Part shown: piece by piece, positions 30,540 through 32,004 of the stretch
How the letters are laid out: each line of letters begins with the position of its first letter
Position numbering within the stretch: position 1 is the stretch's first letter
Program-made: the position numbers and the translations under genes
Notes under the pieces: model-generated
What the model was told of the DNA's origin: nothing
What the model saw: the letters and a program-made list of their open reading frames with translations, nothing else
The model's database searches: none
Origin: a virus
DNA length: 32,004 bases
Direction: 5' to 3' (one strand)
Virus record (IMG/VR): IMGVR_UViG_3300023278_001224
Location: 1-32,004 of that record

Positions 30540-30881
30540 ATGAGTTTTAAATTAAAAGGAAAAATTAAGGATATTAGCGAAGTTTTAACATTTGATAGCG
30601 GAGCAAAAAAAATATCTTTTCAAATTACAACAGAAGCAGAATATGACAATCTATATTCATTTGACTTTTTTAAAGGTGCTGAATATGCAAAATTTGTCGA
30701 AGATTTTTTGACTAAATTTGCCATAAATGAAACTGTAATTGTTGAATTTAACATAAGAACAAATGAGTATAACGGTAAATTTTACACAAATTTATCTGCA
30801 TGGAAAGTTGAAAAAGAATCATTAGAATCAAATAATGGTATTCAATTACAAGAAGTTGAAGGTGATGGCTTACCATTTTAA
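30540..30881 (+). CDS. SSB-like OB-fold protein (DUF3127 type)
   Basis: A 113-aa protein fitting the Bacteroidota DUF3127 pattern: FKLKGKIKDISEVLTFDSGA, KISFQITTEAEYDNLYSFDF, then ETVIVEFNIRTNEYNGKFYT and NLSAWKVEKE. This is an OB-fold shape. It ends EVEGDGLPF, close to the acidic DD[IL]PF tail that bacterial SSB uses to recruit partners. In this recombination cluster it most likely coats single-stranded DNA with ERF and the exonuclease. The fold assignment is good; the SSB function is inferred from the tail and neighbours. Confidence 0.8.
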   Translation: MSFKLKGKIKDISEVLTFDSGAKKISFQITTEAEYDNLYSFDFFKGAEYAKFVEDFLTKFAINETVIVEFNIRTNEYNGKFYTNLSAWKVEKESLESNNGIQLQEVEGDGLPF

Positions 30882-30885
30882 TTGT

Positions 30886-30920
30886 AAAAAAGGGGTTTGT
30901 TTAACATCAAATCCCTTTTT
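30886..30920. terminator. Strong hairpin terminator (possibly bidirectional)
   Basis: AAAAAGGGGTTTG (30887-30899) pairs with CAAATCCCTTTTT (30908-30920) over 13 bp with one wobble, loop TTTAACAT. T-runs are present on either strand, so it could stop transcripts in both directions. It closes the recombination operon before the regulator. Confidence 0.88.
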
Positions 30921-30933
30921 AATATAATTTTAA

Positions 30934-30941
30934 TATATTTG
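30934..30941 (+). promoter_or_regulatory. Possible promoter (-7 box) of the RHH gene
   Basis: A perfect TATATTTG lies 22 bp before the ATG and directly behind a terminator. No TTG at the standard distance is seen, so it may be weak or activator-dependent. Confidence 0.5.
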
Positions 30942-30962
30942 TAAAAAATAAAAAAATTAAAA

Positions 30963-31106
30963 ATGAAAAATATCAAAAGAAAATTACTTGAAATTCCGCA
31001 TGAATTATTTAAAAACGTACAAAGAGTTGCAAAGAAAAATGAAAGAAGTGTTAACAAACAAATCATTTTTATGATTAAGGAGTCTTTTGCTAAAAACAAC
31101 GACTAA
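30963..31106 (+). CDS. Ribbon-helix-helix (Arc-type) DNA-binding protein
   Basis: A 47-aa protein (ATG 30963, TAA 31104-31106). MKNIKRKLLEIPHELFKNVQ has the strand-then-turn start of an Arc/MetJ-type domain (KRKLLEIP-x-E), followed by two helices (FKNVQRVAKKNERSVNKQII; MIKESFAKNND). Such proteins act as dimers and insert a beta-ribbon in the DNA major groove. It has its own -7 box behind a terminator, so autoregulation or control of the nearby early-type promoters is plausible. The target is not known. Confidence 0.78.
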   Translation: MKNIKRKLLEIPHELFKNVQRVAKKNERSVNKQIIFMIKESFAKNND

Positions 31107-31120
31107 TTAAATAAAAAATA

Positions 31121-31663
31121 TTGGGGTTAAATAAACGAAAATGCAAACAATGCGGGGAGGTGTTTCAAAAAAAACAGCCCTTGCAATTTGTATGTTCGCC
31201 AATTTGCTCAATTGAATATGCGAATAAACAAAGAAAAAAAGCAGATAAAAAAGAATGGCAGAAAAGAAAAAAAGCAATTAAAGAAAAGTTAAAAACTAAG
31301 CAAAATTATGAAAATGAATTACAGGTGGTTTTTAATACTTTTATTCGGTTGCGCGATCAAAATCAAAATTGCATAAGTTGTGATAAACCAACAAAAGGCA
31401 AGTGTGATGCGGGGCATTATTTCCCTGTTGGAAGTTATAAAAATCTAAGGTTTAACGAATCTAACGTACATAAGCAGTGCGTTCATTGCAATCAGCATAA
31501 GCATGGCAACTTAAATGAATACACTATTAACTTACCCATAAGGATAGGTCAGGAACGATTTAATGCGCTTTTAAAGGAGCGTTTAGTTAATCGGCATTAT
31601 AGTATTCCTGAACTAATTGAGTTAAAAGTTGTGTATAAATCTAAGATCAAAAATCTGATTTAA
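31121..31663 (+). CDS. ninG: NinG/Rap recombination protein
   Basis: A 180-aa NinG-like protein, the phage lambda Rap family of recombination nucleases that act at Holliday-type junctions. It has an N-terminal zinc finger, C8-x2-C11 (KCKQCGEVF) with C25 and C29 (FVCSPICS). A lysine-rich helix follows, then CISCDKP (C84, C87), KCDAGHYFPVGSYKNLRFNE and VHKQCVHCNQHKHGNLNEY, the HNH-like core of the family. No in-frame ATG exists before residue 8, so the TTG at 31121 (15 bp after the RHH gene) is the likely start; an ATA at 31118 is the only other option before an in-frame stop. Confidence 0.9.
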   Translation: MGLNKRKCKQCGEVFQKKQPLQFVCSPICSIEYANKQRKKADKKEWQKRKKAIKEKLKTKQNYENELQVVFNTFIRLRDQNQNCISCDKPTKGKCDAGHYFPVGSYKNLRFNESNVHKQCVHCNQHKHGNLNEYTINLPIRIGQERFNALLKERLVNRHYSIPELIELKVVYKSKIKNLI

Positions 31664-31706
31664 AATTGCCATAATAAAATTTAATTTATTTTTTTTTAAT
31701 AAAAGT

Positions 31707-31737
31707 GTTGTCAGTCTATATATTATATATATATTTG
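31707..31737 (+). promoter_or_regulatory. Repeated early-type promoter, copy 3
   Basis: GTTG (31707-31710), a 19-bp spacer and TATATTTG (31730-31737). It shares the exact 41-bp block with copy 2 and the T-run plus AATAAAAGTGTTG upstream flank with copy 1. It drives the 74-aa gene at 31774. Confidence 0.85.
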
Positions 31738-31773
31738 TATCAGCTATAAAGCTAACAATTAAAAAATAAGATT

Positions 31774-31998
31774 ATGACAACTGCAAAAATTTTAAAACAA
31801 TACGCTAACGAAGATTTAAACACAATAATCAATGAAGGTAATTTAGCAATGACAGACAACGCTTACAAGACCGTAATTTGGTTTGAATACGAAAACAAAA
31901 CTTTTACAGCTAAAAATAGAGATGGTATTTTAATGATAACAACAACAAAAAAAGCATTAATTAGAGATTTTATAATGACTTGTTTTATTATTGACTAA
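31774..31998 (+). CDS. Hypothetical protein, 74 aa
   Basis: A 74-aa protein with ATG 37 bp after the promoter. It has an N-terminal helix (TTAKILKQYANEDLNTIINE), a beta hairpin (YKTVIWFEYENKTFTAKNRD; GILMITTTKK) and a hydrophobic end (IRDFIMTCFIID). It resembles other short early phage proteins but no family is named. It ends six bases before the window edge. Confidence 0.65.
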   Translation: MTTAKILKQYANEDLNTIINEGNLAMTDNAYKTVIWFEYENKTFTAKNRDGILMITTTKKALIRDFIMTCFIID

Positions 31999-32004
31999 AC
32001 AAAA

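Noticed and set aside
1-32004. CRISPR arrays, tRNA genes, insertion sequences, integrase
   Set aside because: No spaced direct-repeat array, no cloverleaf with a TTC-loop signature, no transposase or recombinase motif was found on reading both strands.

Overview
This window is a continuous stretch of a tailed-phage genome, or a prophage or phage-like contig. Every credible gene lies on the + strand, packed with 1-20 bp overlaps. The DNA is strongly AT-rich. Shine-Dalgarno sequences are essentially absent, genes start after A-rich leaders, and promoters follow the Bacteroidota pattern (TTG, 18-19 bp, TAnnTTTG). A DUF3127-type protein and the overall gene style also point to a Bacteroidota host, probably a flavobacterium. 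A portal, tape measure and tail tube without a visible sheath gene suggest a siphovirus. No integrase, repressor, host gene, tRNA or CRISPR array was seen, so lytic versus temperate cannot be decided.

Layout: (1) 1-3790, accessory genes: a metallophosphoesterase, a MazG-like helical protein, small proteins, a ParB-type nuclease-fold protein, a broken FkbM-methyltransferase-like remnant, and a TET/JBP-type 2-oxoglutarate/Fe(II) oxygenase. The last three form a candidate DNA-base-modification locus. (2) 3799-8362, packaging and head assembly: small and large terminase, a portal carrying a DnaJ-like zinc-knuckle insertion, an HeH-domain protein and a scaffold. (3) 8384-10457, an apparent inserted accessory cassette (moron). 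It is bounded by a terminator upstream and has its own promoter. It encodes a PAPS-reductase-family PP-loop enzyme and three unknown proteins. (4) 10465-16865, a strong promoter and structured leader, the major capsid protein, neck and tail-completion candidates (one fused to a lectin-like domain), the tail tube and pre-tape-measure proteins. (5) 16828-26714, tape measure, tail tip/baseplate and appendage proteins. (6) 26717-27600, lysis: a T7-lysozyme-type amidase and a GTA-type holin, followed by a terminator. (7) 27700-32004, an early-type region in which three near-identical promoters precede small unknown genes, around a recombination module (ERF annealase, YqaJ-like exonuclease, SSB-like DUF3127, ribbon-helix-helix regulator, NinG).

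How they fit together: terminase and portal fill a capsid shaped by the scaffold. The tail genes build the tube around the tape measure. Amidase and holin release progeny. The ERF/exonuclease/SSB/NinG set would drive annealing-type recombination. The oxygenase, ParB and FkbM-remnant cluster may modify phage DNA or regulate its protection from host nucleases, but its substrate cannot be read from sequence. All functional calls come from motif reading by eye; no database search was possible.
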